Assembly (NCBI GenBank): GCA_964372215.1
Contig: CAYJQC010000019.1
Span: 1 to 64,000, forward strand
Direction: 5' to 3'
Origin: DAIMFL01 sp964372215
GTDB lineage: Bacteria; Pseudomonadota; Alphaproteobacteria; Dongiales; Dongiaceae
Length of the DNA: 64,000 nt
The notes beneath the pieces were generated by a model that saw only the letters and a program-made list of their open reading frames with translations, searched no databases and was not told where the DNA came from. A program made the translations under genes and the position numbers. This document shows, one piece after another, positions 34,996-43,465 of this stretch. Each line of letters starts with the position of its first letter. Position 1 is the stretch's first letter.

Positions 34996-35616
34996 CTACT
35001 TGAAGGCATGGCGCCGGAGCCATCGCCTGAGGCGACCTCGCCGCAGAGAGACCAAGAAGACGATCAACAACCAACTCACGACGATGAGTGGCGCCAGCAC
35101 GAGCGTCAGTATGAACATGTTCCTTGCGAACAGTGTCGCGATCTCGCTCAGTGTGACGGCGCAGGATGGATAAAAGTTCATCTGATTCTGGGCGTCCGCC
35201 TCGGTGCAGAACGTGCCCTGCGGATTGTGCTTGAACATGAGGTAAGTGGCATAGGTCATCCAGATGTGACCGATGCCGAACGGGACTCCGAGGATCAATA
35301 TCATGTTCGAGGACCAGCGGGGATGCCATCGCAAGGCCCTTGGCATCGAATGGTTGAGCTGCGTCGCGAGGCACCACAGGATCCAGCCGACGAGGAGGTA
35401 TGGGGCGACCACCCATAGAACGACGAGGCCATTCCGGGAGAGCAGCAGCGCGATCTCGCCGGGAGAGCAGAAGGCGTCACCGCAATGAAATGCAGCGGGA
35501 TCGTCCCTGAGCATGAGTGTCGTGAGCACGATGCCCCAGAACACCACGAAGGCGACGGACACGATGCCGAGTGTGCCTGCTGCCCGGCGGCAGCGATCAA
35601 AGCTCCAACCGTGCAT
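34996..35616 (-). CDS. four-helix membrane protein with internal duplication; possible immunity partner
   Basis: This 206-residue protein has four membrane helices (about 12-34, 62-84, 105-127 and 160-190). Two non-cytosolic loops each carry a pair of cysteines (HCGDAFCSPGEIA and FCTEADA with FYPSCAVTLSEIA). The two halves resemble each other: Cys-loop, then (S/T)xxEIAxLxxRN, then a hydrophobic APxxxxxW stretch, indicating an ancient internal duplication. I know no family name. It lies 15 bases after the lytic-transglycosylase-like gene on the same strand, so the two form an operon. A membrane protein with periplasmic loops next to a cell-wall hydrolase is a typical immunity layout, but this is inference. 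Confidence 0.75.
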   Translation of the reverse strand: MHGWSFDRCRRAAGTLGIVSVAFVVFWGIVLTTLMLRDDPAAFHCGDAFCSPGEIALLLSRNGLVVLWVVAPYLLVGWILWCLATQLNHSMPRALRWHPRWSSNMILILGVPFGIGHIWMTYATYLMFKHNPQGTFCTEADAQNQMNFYPSCAVTLSEIATLFARNMFILTLVLAPLIVVSWLLIVFLVSLRRGRLRRWLRRHAFK

Positions 35617-35631
35617 GGTCAGTCACGCATT

Positions 35632-36768
35632 CTAGATTTGGCCTTTCTGATGGAGGACGCGTCGGTAGTGGGGAACCCATCCCCTCGACCGGTACACATC
35701 CGCCACGCGAGCGCCGTAGTTCCGCACCTCGTCCGCACTCAGCGTGTTGTAGAGCGTGGCGATCTTTGCGATGTCCCCGTCGGGGCCCCGATCGCTGATG
35801 CGCTTCAGGAGCTCTGCCGCTGCGGCGATGTTGTTGCGAGGATTGTAGAGATCGCTTCCATAGGGCGACAGCGAACTCCAGAGACCTGGATTGATGTTCA
35901 TCGGGAACACGCTGGACGCGATGCCGAGGAACTCGGCGACATCGGCGGTGCCCCAATAGTGCCCCTGTGCGTTCTCCACGAACATCACGGCGCGCAACAG
36001 GTCGGGGTCGATGCCGGCACGCCTGGCTTCCTCTTCGATGAGCGCATGATGCTCCCGGATGGGAGCGACGCCATCCGACTCGACCGCGTGATCCGGGGCG
36101 CCGCCGAAAGCATTCGGAGTGGGCGCGACCGGGAACACCGCCGGGGTGTTGTCCAGAATGCTGCGGACGCGATCGGCCTTGATGCTGAGCCTGGGCACTG
36201 GCTGCGCTTCCGGGGCTCCGACGGGTGAGTCGAGGATTCCTGGCAACTGATCGCTGTCGGCCGGCGCGTCCGTCTCGTCGCTTGCGAATCGGAAGTGCCG
36301 GCGCATCAGGTCGTCGATCGTCGGGTCGTCGCTTTGTCCAGCGAGGCCGCGCACCTGCCGGCGCAGGGTCCAACCGGGCCTCTCGGCGCTTCCTCCGCCA
36401 CGTTCGTAGAGGTAGCCGTCCGGCGCCAGGAAGAACCGGCGCGGGTCGAACCGGCGCAGGCGGCGAAACGCGTCTTGTGCCGGCGCTGGCGCGGGTATCG
36501 CCACCATATGGGCCTTCGACGCCACGCCCTGGGCGTAGGCCAGCTCCTCCGCCGTCGAACTCGGACCCGATCGGAAAGCCGCGCGCTCGACGCCGTCGAG
36601 CATGTGGCCGACGCTGCCGACGAGATCGGCAGGGATCGCCCGCGGGTCGTCGTCGAAGACCGCCGGCGCGCTGGCCGCGCCAGGGATGAAACGCGGCGGC
36701 ATGGCCCAACCATGCACGCGATCGTCTGCAGGCATTCGCCGTCCGCCGAATGTACGCCCGTGCTTCAT
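35632..36768 (-). CDS. lytic-transglycosylase-like (SLT fold) protein with unknown N-terminal region
   Basis: This is a 378-residue protein. The C-terminal 130 residues look like a soluble-lytic-transglycosylase domain: AGIDPDLLRAVMFVENAQG, where the Glu in VEN would be the catalytic acid, then YNPRNNIAAAAELLKRI, then KIATLYNTLSADEVRNYGAR. The N-terminal 250 residues are not recognised, are Pro/Asp-rich, and lack a signal peptide or membrane anchor, unusual for a self-acting cell-wall enzyme and more like a protein delivered by a specialised secretion system. GGAGGA lies a few bases before the ATG at 36768. A consensus -35 (TTGACA) promoter lies about 40 bases upstream. Downstream is a tightly linked membrane protein. 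Confidence 0.75.
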   Translation of the reverse strand: MKHGRTFGGRRMPADDRVHGWAMPPRFIPGAASAPAVFDDDPRAIPADLVGSVGHMLDGVERAAFRSGPSSTAEELAYAQGVASKAHMVAIPAPAPAQDAFRRLRRFDPRRFFLAPDGYLYERGGGSAERPGWTLRRQVRGLAGQSDDPTIDDLMRRHFRFASDETDAPADSDQLPGILDSPVGAPEAQPVPRLSIKADRVRSILDNTPAVFPVAPTPNAFGGAPDHAVESDGVAPIREHHALIEEEARRAGIDPDLLRAVMFVENAQGHYWGTADVAEFLGIASSVFPMNINPGLWSSLSPYGSDLYNPRNNIAAAAELLKRISDRGPDGDIAKIATLYNTLSADEVRNYGARVADVYRSRGWVPHYRRVLHQKGQI

Positions 36769-36805
36769 CGGTTCCTCCGGAAACAAGTGCCCTGGAGTGT
36801 ATTTA

Positions 36806-36834
36806 TTCCTAAGGGCGGGACTGCGTCTTGTCAA
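36806..36834 (-). promoter_or_regulatory. promoter of the transglycosylase-like/membrane protein operon
   Basis: On the minus strand a perfect TTGACA (36834-36829) is followed by a 17-base spacer and TAGGAA (36811-36806, weak -10). The transcript would start about 30 bases before the gene. The rest of the 265-base gap to 37034 shows no gene. Confidence 0.55.
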
Positions 36835-37033
36835 GAACACAAGAGGAACATTGATGGAATCACTCCGCGGCCCACATCCGTCTCCCCCTCGGGGAACCAT
36901 CCGCTGTGACTGCGGCGTCAATGCGATGCCTTTGCGGCGGAACCGGGGAACATCACATCTGCGTGAGACCGCTTCGCGTGCTCGCGATCTTGCCTAATCT
37001 CTGGTCCAGCCATTCATCGAGGGAGGGGAAACC

Positions 37034-37801
37034 ATGACCGTCGTTCCGCGCCGCTCCGTGCTCACCGGCCTGGCCGGCCTGCCGCTCGCCGCCGTGCTCG
37101 CCGATCCGCGCCTCGCCGCCGCCGCGGCGGCCGGGCTCGAGACCGTGTCGCTCACCACGCCGTCGGGCAGAAACGTCAGTGCCGCGCTTGCCGTGCCGGC
37201 GACGACGCCGGCGCCCGCCGTGCTCCTGATCCACGAATGGTGGGGCCTGAACGACCAGATCAAGGCGGTCGCGGCGGAGCTCGCCAATCAGGGCTATTTG
37301 GCCCTGGCGGTCGATCTCTACGACGGCAAGCTCGCGACCACGCCCGACGCCGCGCAAGGCTACATGCAGGCGGTCGATCCGGCCGCCGCGACCGAGACGC
37401 TGGTGGCCTGGAGCGGCCAGCTCACGAGCGACGCGCGCGGCAGCGGCAGGATCGGCACGGTCGGCTGGTGCTTCGGCGGCGGCTGGTCGCTCAATGCCTC
37501 GATCGCGTCGCCGGCCGATGCCACGGTGATCTACTACGGCCGGGTCGAGCGTAGCGCCGAGGATCTAAAGCACCTCGAGGGCCCCGTGCTCGGTCACTTC
37601 GCGGAGGCGGACCAGTGGATCAACCACGCGATGGTGGCGGGCTTCGAGAAGAACATGGAGGCCGCCGGCAAGAGCCTCGAAGTCCACTGGTACGATGCCG
37701 ACCACGCCTTCGCCAATCCGACCGGCGACAACTACCGCAAGCCCGCGGCCGAGCTCGCCTGGCAGCGCACCACGGCGTTCTTCAAGACGCATCTGGCATA
37801 G
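37034..37801 (+). CDS. Tat-exported dienelactone hydrolase family protein
   Basis: This 255-residue protein starts with a twin-arginine-type signal (RRSVLTGLAGLPLAAVLA). The alpha/beta-hydrolase catalytic set is the classical dienelactone-hydrolase one: Glu68 in HEWWG, nucleophile Cys146 in GWCFGGG, Asp193 in FAEADQW, and His224 in DADHAFANP. Classical members open dienelactone to maleylacetate; periplasmic members have unknown substrates. GGGAGGGG lies before the ATG. It is alone between the divergent transglycosylase-like operon and the amidotransferase. Confidence 0.9.
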   Translation: MTVVPRRSVLTGLAGLPLAAVLADPRLAAAAAAGLETVSLTTPSGRNVSAALAVPATTPAPAVLLIHEWWGLNDQIKAVAAELANQGYLALAVDLYDGKLATTPDAAQGYMQAVDPAAATETLVAWSGQLTSDARGSGRIGTVGWCFGGGWSLNASIASPADATVIYYGRVERSAEDLKHLEGPVLGHFAEADQWINHAMVAGFEKNMEAAGKSLEVHWYDADHAFANPTGDNYRKPAAELAWQRTTAFFKTHLA

Positions 37802-38001
37802 GGGCGTGGGGGGGCCGAGGGCGGAGCACGCTCCGCCGGTACACCGTCGACTCGCCGAGCCGCGGACGCGGCTCCCCATCCCCGAAATATCCACTTGAAT
37901 TCCGCCCCCCGCTGCGTACATTCCGCCGCAGACGCACGCGCACGTGCCAATGGCCCCCAGGGCTCGACCATCGCCTGCGACGGTCCTGACCCAGCGGTTA
38001 T

Positions 38002-38080
38002 GCTACGACGTTAGGCGTCCTTTCTCGGTTTGGCTGGCCGCAAGGCCAAAACCTTTAAGGGACCTCGAGATGGTCGTAGC
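38002..38080 (+). ncRNA. structured 5' leader element, unassigned riboswitch-like RNA
   Basis: In the 394-base gap 37802-38195 an outer 8-bp helix GCTACGAC (38002-38009)/GTCGTAGC (38073-38080) closes a nested arm: GTCC/GGAC (38017-38020 with 38060-38063), GGTTT/AAACC, and TGGCC-GCAA-GGCCA with a GNRA tetraloop. It lies 116 bases upstream of the amidotransferase gene at 38196, on the same strand. It does not match the riboswitch consensus sequences that I know (TPP, cobalamin, FMN, SAM, glycine, preQ1, guanidine, fluoride, ZTP). The rest of the gap shows no other supported feature. Confidence 0.5.
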
Positions 38081-38195
38081 GCCTGCGGGCCTGCCTCCCC
38101 TGTCTCACATGTCCCGACTTCGCGCCCGTCCGGCGGCCATCGCCGTAAACGGGTTCGCGTCTTCGCTCGCGTCGTCGCAGGAGGAAGTGCAGGCC

Positions 38196-38951
38196 ATGAA
38201 CATTCTCGTCATCCAGAACTGCCCGGTGACCCCGATCGGCGTGGTCGGCGACACGCTGCTGGAGCTGGGGGCAACGCTCGAGACCCGGTTTCCGCATCAG
38301 GGCGACCTGCTGCCGGTCGCCAGCCACGGCCATGACGGCCTGGTGATCCTGGGCGGGCCGCAGCATGCCGGCGACGACGCCGCCTGGCCGGCCTTCGCCG
38401 AGATGCTACCGTTGATCCGCCGCTTCCATGACGCGGGCAAGCCGGTGCTGGGGATCTGCCTCGGCGCCCAGCTCATTTCGCGCGCCTTCGGCGGCACGGT
38501 CTGGCCGTTCGGCGGGCTGGAGATCGGCTATCTCCCGGTCGCGATCACGGCCGCCGGGCAGCGCGACCCGCTGCTCGCCGGCCTGGCGCCCGAGCAGCGC
38601 ATCATGCAACTGCACGAAGACAGCTTCGACCTGCCCGAGGGCGCGGAACTGCTGATGTCGAACGATTCCTGCGCCCATCAGGCCATGCGGATCGGCGCCG
38701 CCACCTACGGTTTCCAGTTCCATCTCGAGGTGGCGAGGGCCGACGCGCCCAACTTCCCGCGCGACTGCTGGGGCTCGCTGGTCCGGCATTATGGCGACGG
38801 CGCCGAGGCGGAGGCCGCGCGGGTGGCGCGCGAGGTCGCGGCCCATTTCGAGGACGGCGCCGCCTTCTGCCGCCAGGTCACGGCGCGCTGGGCCGGCCTG
38901 GTGGCGGCGCGCCGGGCGTGGCGCGCCGACGCGGCGCGTCGCCGCGCCTGA
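38196..38951 (+). CDS. class I glutamine amidotransferase-like protein
   Basis: This 251-residue protein has a stand-alone GATase1 fold similar to the GMP-synthase-like YfeJ group. The triad is complete: Cys88 in GICLGAQL, His176 and Glu178 in FQFHLE. It also contains LVILGGPQHAGDD and MQLHEDSFDLPEGAELLMSN. Such proteins hydrolyse glutamine or gamma-glutamyl compounds; the acceptor or partner is unknown. GGAGGAAG upstream sets the ATG at 38196; an in-frame ATG at 38109 would add 29 residues without a ribosome site. The gene carries a structured leader (38002-38080). It is convergent with the esterase-like gene. Confidence 0.88.
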   Translation: MNILVIQNCPVTPIGVVGDTLLELGATLETRFPHQGDLLPVASHGHDGLVILGGPQHAGDDAAWPAFAEMLPLIRRFHDAGKPVLGICLGAQLISRAFGGTVWPFGGLEIGYLPVAITAAGQRDPLLAGLAPEQRIMQLHEDSFDLPEGAELLMSNDSCAHQAMRIGAATYGFQFHLEVARADAPNFPRDCWGSLVRHYGDGAEAEAARVAREVAAHFEDGAAFCRQVTARWAGLVAARRAWRADAARRRA

Positions 38952-38973
38952 ACGGCTCGCGCGGCGCCGGGCG

Positions 38974-39942
38974 TCAGGGCGTCCAGCGGAACTGCAGCAG
39001 CAGGGTGCGCTGCAGCGCGCTCCGGTTGTCGTCGGACAGGATGTAGATGAGGATGCTGCCGTCGGGGGCGGCCCGCGCCGCGACACACTCGAAGTTGTCG
39101 ACCGACTGCGGCAGCTTGAGCTCGGCCAGGGGCGTGCCCGCGAGATGGGCGCCCGGCACGATATCGCCCGCGGCGACCACCGAGAGCCGTGCGCCGGGCC
39201 CGCCGGCCAGGCTGTAGCGCCGCTCCAGCACCAGGAGGTCGCCATCGGGCAGCCGGGCGGCATCGGTCGGGCGATAGGGCGGCGTGCGGACCCAGGCGAT
39301 CGGCGCCCAGCTCGACCCTCGGCCAAGCCACCCGGCGATGTCGCCGCCGCGTTCCTCGGCGCCTTCGGCAAGGGTCACGATGTCGCCGCCCTCCAGGACG
39401 GCGATCGATTCGAGCCCGCTATTGGCCGGCAGCATCACGATCGCCTTCGGTGACGGGAACGCGGCGGGGCGCGACGCGAACGGCGGGTCGCTCCCGTCAT
39501 AGCGCCAGATGCGCGCCTCGCGCTCGAACGACACCAGCAGCCCGCCATCGGCGTCTTCCGTCAGCCCCTCGGCGTCGGCCGCGCTCTTGTCGCCGAGCGG
39601 CGCGCCGTCGGGGCCCGGCAGGAACCCCATCTCGGCCGGGCCGAAGCCGATCAGCCTGCCCGCCGGATCGTGGCGCAGCTCGAGCCGCAGCCAGTCGCCG
39701 AAATCGGTGATCGCCACCAGCCGGTCGCCACTCGGGGTCATGATCATCGAGGAGAAGCCGCCCCAGCGCCGGTCATCGCTGTCGAGTGCGAACCCGGCGA
39801 GAAACTCCAGCCGGTCGACGCGGACCTCGCCGGCGTCGCGCTCGTTGAGCGGCACCCGGTTCGCCTGGATGTCGATGGCTTCCGCGGCGGCGAACCGCAG
39901 CGGCAGCAGCACGGCGAGGACCAGCGCAGGAGCGCGACGCAT
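38974..39942 (-). CDS. esterase-like activity of phytase family protein, secreted
   Basis: This 322-residue protein has a signal peptide (RRAPALVLAVLLPLRFAAAEA) and a beta-propeller of the phytase-like/esterase-like family (PF13449 type). Landmarks are GGFSSMIMTPSGDRLVAITDFGDWLRLEL, DAEGLTEDADGGLLVSFERE, SGLESIAVLEGGD and NFECVAARAAPDGSILIYILSDDN; these fit the repeated acidic loops of the family. The substrate is unknown. The ATG at 39942 is used because it directly precedes the signal peptide. The alkyltransferase-like gene lies 60 bases upstream on the same strand. Confidence 0.85.
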   Translation of the reverse strand: MRRAPALVLAVLLPLRFAAAEAIDIQANRVPLNERDAGEVRVDRLEFLAGFALDSDDRRWGGFSSMIMTPSGDRLVAITDFGDWLRLELRHDPAGRLIGFGPAEMGFLPGPDGAPLGDKSAADAEGLTEDADGGLLVSFEREARIWRYDGSDPPFASRPAAFPSPKAIVMLPANSGLESIAVLEGGDIVTLAEGAEERGGDIAGWLGRGSSWAPIAWVRTPPYRPTDAARLPDGDLLVLERRYSLAGGPGARLSVVAAGDIVPGAHLAGTPLAELKLPQSVDNFECVAARAAPDGSILIYILSDDNRSALQRTLLLQFRWTP

Positions 39943-40002
39943 GGTGGCGTCAGACTCGCACGTCGACGATGCCGGCAATGCGGCGCCCGGGCGCGGCGAC
40001 CT

Positions 40003-40461
40003 TCAGAACCGCCATCTGCACCAGGCGCCGGCGCGACGCCTGCGCTGGCTGCGCAGCGCGATTTCCTCGATGTCGAAGCCGCTTCTCTGCAGCCACCGCA
40101 GCGACGGACCCGGCCAGGCCACGGCGGCGAAATCGACCCGGTCCCGGCGGTCGAAGCGCACGCCTTCCGCCTCCAGGCGGCGGCGCTGCTGCCAGTCGGC
40201 GCCGCCGTCCTTGCGGGCGCTGACCTGGCCCTGGCTGTTGATGACGCGCTGCCACGGCACCTTGCTGCCGTTCGGCAGCGCCGCCATGGCGAAACCGACG
40301 ATGCGCGGCGTCGCCGCACCGGCGACCAGCGCGATCTGGCCGTAGGTCGCAACCTGGCCGCGCGGCACCTGGCGCACGACGCGATAGATGCGATCGAACA
40401 GCGCGTCGCCGGCGTTGGCCGCGTCGCGCCGGGCCGTGGCTGGCCGAAGTCGCGCCGCCAT
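40003..40461 (-). CDS. alkyltransferase-like protein (ATL), MGMT fold without the active cysteine
   Basis: This 152-residue protein has the O6-methylguanine methyltransferase fold: IYRVVRQVPRGQVATYGQIA and PRIVGFAMAALP are typical. At the alkyl-acceptor site PCHR is replaced by PWQR (Trp70), the hallmark of ATL proteins, which bind alkylated guanine, flip it and recruit nucleotide-excision repair instead of repairing directly. The C-terminus is longer and more basic than in bacterial ATLs (ends RRRRAGAWCRWRF). It may be co-transcribed with cobT-cobS upstream on the same strand (16-base gap) and with the esterase-like gene downstream. Confidence 0.92.
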   Translation of the reverse strand: MAARLRPATARRDAANAGDALFDRIYRVVRQVPRGQVATYGQIALVAGAATPRIVGFAMAALPNGSKVPWQRVINSQGQVSARKDGGADWQQRRRLEAEGVRFDRRDRVDFAAVAWPGPSLRWLQRSGFDIEEIALRSQRRRRAGAWCRWRF

Positions 40462-40477
40462 GGTGCCCCGTCACGTC

Positions 40478-42358
40478 CTAGCGCCTGGCGCCAGCCATCT
40501 GGCGGCCGCCGCGGCCGGCGGCGCTGCGCGCGTTCTGCACCTCGTCCTCGAACAGCTCGGTGAGCTTGTCCATCATGGTGCCGCCGAGCTGCTCGGCGTC
40601 GACGATGGTGACGGCGCGGCGGTAGTAGCGCGTGACGTCATGGCCGATGCCGATCGCCACCAGCTCGACCGGCGAGCGGGTCTCGATCCATTCGATGACC
40701 TCGCGCAGGTGACGTTCCAGGTAATTGCCGGGATTGACCGAAAGCGTGGAGTCGTCGACCGGCGCGCCGTCGGAGATCACCATCAGGATGCGGCGCTGCT
40801 CGGTCCGGGCGATCAGGCGGCTATGGGCCCACAGCAGCGCCTCGCCGTCGATGTTCTCCTTGAGGATGCCTTCGCGCAGCATCAGGCCCAGGCTCTTGCG
40901 GGCGCGCCGCCACGGTGCGTCGGCCGGCTTGTAGACGATGTGCCGGAGGTCGTTGAGCCGCCCCGGGTTGGCCGGCTTGCCGCCGCCGATCCATTTCTCG
41001 CGCGACTGGCCGCCCTTCCACATGCGGGTGGTGAAGCCCAGCACCTCGACCTTGACCCCGCAGCGTTCGAGCGTGCGCGCCAGGATGTCGGCGCTCATCG
41101 CCGCGACGCTGATCGGCCGGCCGCGCATCGAGCCGGAATTGTCGATCAGGAGGGTGACCACGGTGTCGCGGAACTCGGTGTCCTTCTCCCGCTTGTAGGA
41201 CAGGGGCAGCACCGGATTCGCCACCACGCGGGCGAGCCGCGCGGCGTCCAGCATGCCTTCCTCGAGATCGAACTCCCAGGCGCGCGACTGCTGTGCCATC
41301 AGCCGGCGCTGCAGCCGGTTGGCGAGGCGCGCGACCACCGGCTGCAGATGGATGAGCTGCTGGTCGAGCATCTGCCGCAGCCGGGCCAGCTCGATCGGGT
41401 CGCACAGCTCGGCGGCCTCGACCACCTCGTCGAAATCGGTGGTGTAGACTTGATAGAGCGGTTCGTTGCGGCCGTGCTCGCCGCTCCAGGGCGGCCGGCC
41501 GGGGCGGCCCGGACGGTCCTCGCCACTCTCGCCCTTGACCTCCATCTCGGTTTCGCTCGCCGACTGCTCGGCGCCTTCGTCTTCGCCGGGCTCGCCCTGC
41601 TCGCCCTCCATCGCCGAGGCCGCTTCGGCCTTGTCGGAGTCGCCGCCTTCGCCCTGCTGGCTCTGCGGCTGGTCTTCCTTGTCGCCCTCGCCCTCGGATT
41701 CCTGCTGGCTCGATTCGGGCTCCTCGACGCCGAGATCGACGTCGAGATCGGTCAGCAGCTGCCGCGCCGCCTTGGCGAAGGCGCGCTGGTCGCTGGTCAA
41801 CCGCGCCAGGTCCGCCAGATCTTGGCGTACCGTGTCGTCGACCGCCGGGCGCCACAGCTCCAGCAGCCGGCGGGCGTTCGGCGGCGGCGGCGCGCCGGTC
41901 ATCGCTTCGCGCGCCAGCAGCCGCAGGGCGGCGGGCAGCTGGCCGGGCTCGCGCTCGGTCAGGCGCTGATAGCCGCGCTGCCGGCATTGCTCGTCGAGCG
42001 CCGCGCCCAGGTTCTCGGCGACGCCGGCCATGGTGCGCGCGCCGATCGCCTCGACCCGCGCCAGCTCCAGCGCATCGAACACGGCGCGCGCGGTGTCGCC
42101 GCTCGGGGCGACCCGCGCGTTCAGCTTGGCATCGTGGTGGCGCAGCTTGAGCGCGATCGAATCGGCCTCGCCGCGCACCTGCGCCACCTCGTCGCGCGGC
42201 AGCTCGCGCGAGGGCATGGGCAGCCGCGCGTCGGCGCCGGTGACGCCGTGCTGTCCCGGTGCGAAGCTGGCGTTGAGCTCCGGGCGATGGGCGATCGCGC
42301 GCATCGCCGCGCCGGTCACGCGGCGGAACTCCTCGACCCGGCTCTCGCCCTTGCTCAT
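40478..42358 (-). CDS. cobT: aerobic cobaltochelatase subunit CobT
   Basis: CobT is the large VWA-type subunit that with CobS and CobN inserts cobalt into hydrogenobyrinate diamide in aerobic B12 synthesis. The 626-residue protein has an N-terminal helical domain, a long acidic, Ser/Glu/Gln-rich linker (about 215-290, including SSQQESEGEGDKEDQPQSQQ), and a C-terminal von Willebrand A domain with the MIDAS motif LLIDNSGSMRG. The start (MSKGESRVEEFRRVTGAAMR) is 23 bases after the cobS stop. The order cobS-cobT is standard in alphaproteobacteria. CobN is not in the window. The linker composition is normal for the family. Confidence 0.95.
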   Translation of the reverse strand: MSKGESRVEEFRRVTGAAMRAIAHRPELNASFAPGQHGVTGADARLPMPSRELPRDEVAQVRGEADSIALKLRHHDAKLNARVAPSGDTARAVFDALELARVEAIGARTMAGVAENLGAALDEQCRQRGYQRLTEREPGQLPAALRLLAREAMTGAPPPPNARRLLELWRPAVDDTVRQDLADLARLTSDQRAFAKAARQLLTDLDVDLGVEEPESSQQESEGEGDKEDQPQSQQGEGGDSDKAEAASAMEGEQGEPGEDEGAEQSASETEMEVKGESGEDRPGRPGRPPWSGEHGRNEPLYQVYTTDFDEVVEAAELCDPIELARLRQMLDQQLIHLQPVVARLANRLQRRLMAQQSRAWEFDLEEGMLDAARLARVVANPVLPLSYKREKDTEFRDTVVTLLIDNSGSMRGRPISVAAMSADILARTLERCGVKVEVLGFTTRMWKGGQSREKWIGGGKPANPGRLNDLRHIVYKPADAPWRRARKSLGLMLREGILKENIDGEALLWAHSRLIARTEQRRILMVISDGAPVDDSTLSVNPGNYLERHLREVIEWIETRSPVELVAIGIGHDVTRYYRRAVTIVDAEQLGGTMMDKLTELFEDEVQNARSAAGRGGRQMAGARR

Positions 42359-42381
42359 GGTGTGCTGGGAATCCCGGCGGC

Positions 42382-43377
42382 TCAGACCAGCTTCGCCTTG
42401 GCGCCGGACTCCTTGAGCTCGGTGCCCATGGCGCGCTGGTAGTACTCGGCCACCACCGAGCGCTCGACCTCGTCGCACTTGTTCAGGAAGGTGACCCGGA
42501 AGGCGAACGCGATGTCGTTGAAGATGCGCGCGTTCTCGGCCCAGGTGATGACCGTGCGCGGCGACATGACGGTCGATATGTCGCCGCTGACGAAGCCGCT
42601 GCGGGTGAGATCGGCGAGCGCGACCATGGCGCCGACCGTGCGCCGCCCGTCCTCGGTGTCGTAGGACGCCGCCTTGGCGAGGACGATGTCGACCTCGTCT
42701 TCATGCGGCAGGTAGTTGAGCGTGGCCACGATGTTCCAGCGGTCCATCTGGCCCTGGTTGATCTGCTGGGTGCCGTGATAGAGGCCGGTGGTGTCGCCCA
42801 GGCCCACCGTATTCGCGGTGGAGAACAGGCGGAAGGCCGGGTGCGGCCGGATCACCTTGTTCTGGTCGAGCAGGGTCAGCTTGCCTTCGACCTCGAGCAC
42901 GCGCTGGATCACGAACATCACGTCCGGGCGGCCGGCGTCGTACTCGTCGAACACCAGGGCGGTCGGGTGCTGCAGCGCCCAGGGCAGCAGGCCCTCGCGA
43001 TACTCGGTCACCTGCTTGCCGTCGCGCAGCACGATGGCGTCCTTGCCGATCAGGTCGATGCGGCTGATGTGGCTGTCGAGGTTGACCCGGATGCAGGGCC
43101 AGTTGAGCCGGGCCGCGACCTGCTCGATATGGGTCGACTTGCCGGTGCCGTGATAGCCCTGGATCATGACCCGGCGGTTGTAGGCGAACCCGGCCAGGAT
43201 CGCGAGCGTGGTATCGTGATCGAAGCGGTAGGCCTCGTCGACATCGGGCACGTGCTCGCTCGGCTGGCTGAAGGCCGGCACCTGCATCTCGCAGTCGAGC
43301 CCGAAGGTCTGCTGCACCGAGATGGTGATGTCGGGCAGGCTGGGGCTCCACTCGGCGGAATTTTCTCTGGCGTCCAT
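42382..43377 (-). CDS. cobS: aerobic cobaltochelatase subunit CobS
   Basis: CobS is the AAA+ ATPase of cobaltochelatase. The 331-residue protein has Walker A GYHGTGKST, Walker B ALVFDEYDAGRPD, sensor segment RLFSTANTVGLGDTTGLYHG and NYLPHEDEVDIVLAK, all characteristic of CobS/MoxR-type ATPases. It starts MDARENSAEWSPSLPD, and the family opening VQQTFGLDCEMQVPAFSQP is present. It lies upstream of cobT in one operon, and downstream of the J-domain gene (88-base gap). Confidence 0.96.
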   Translation of the reverse strand: MDARENSAEWSPSLPDITISVQQTFGLDCEMQVPAFSQPSEHVPDVDEAYRFDHDTTLAILAGFAYNRRVMIQGYHGTGKSTHIEQVAARLNWPCIRVNLDSHISRIDLIGKDAIVLRDGKQVTEYREGLLPWALQHPTALVFDEYDAGRPDVMFVIQRVLEVEGKLTLLDQNKVIRPHPAFRLFSTANTVGLGDTTGLYHGTQQINQGQMDRWNIVATLNYLPHEDEVDIVLAKAASYDTEDGRRTVGAMVALADLTRSGFVSGDISTVMSPRTVITWAENARIFNDIAFAFRVTFLNKCDEVERSVVAEYYQRAMGTELKESGAKAKLV

Positions 43378-43465
43378 GATCCTTGCTTTCGTCGTGATCC
43401 GTCGTCTGTCGCGAACGGCAATCCGGTGAGGGGTGGCCGCACCGAAGCGGCCGGGAAATCGGCGC

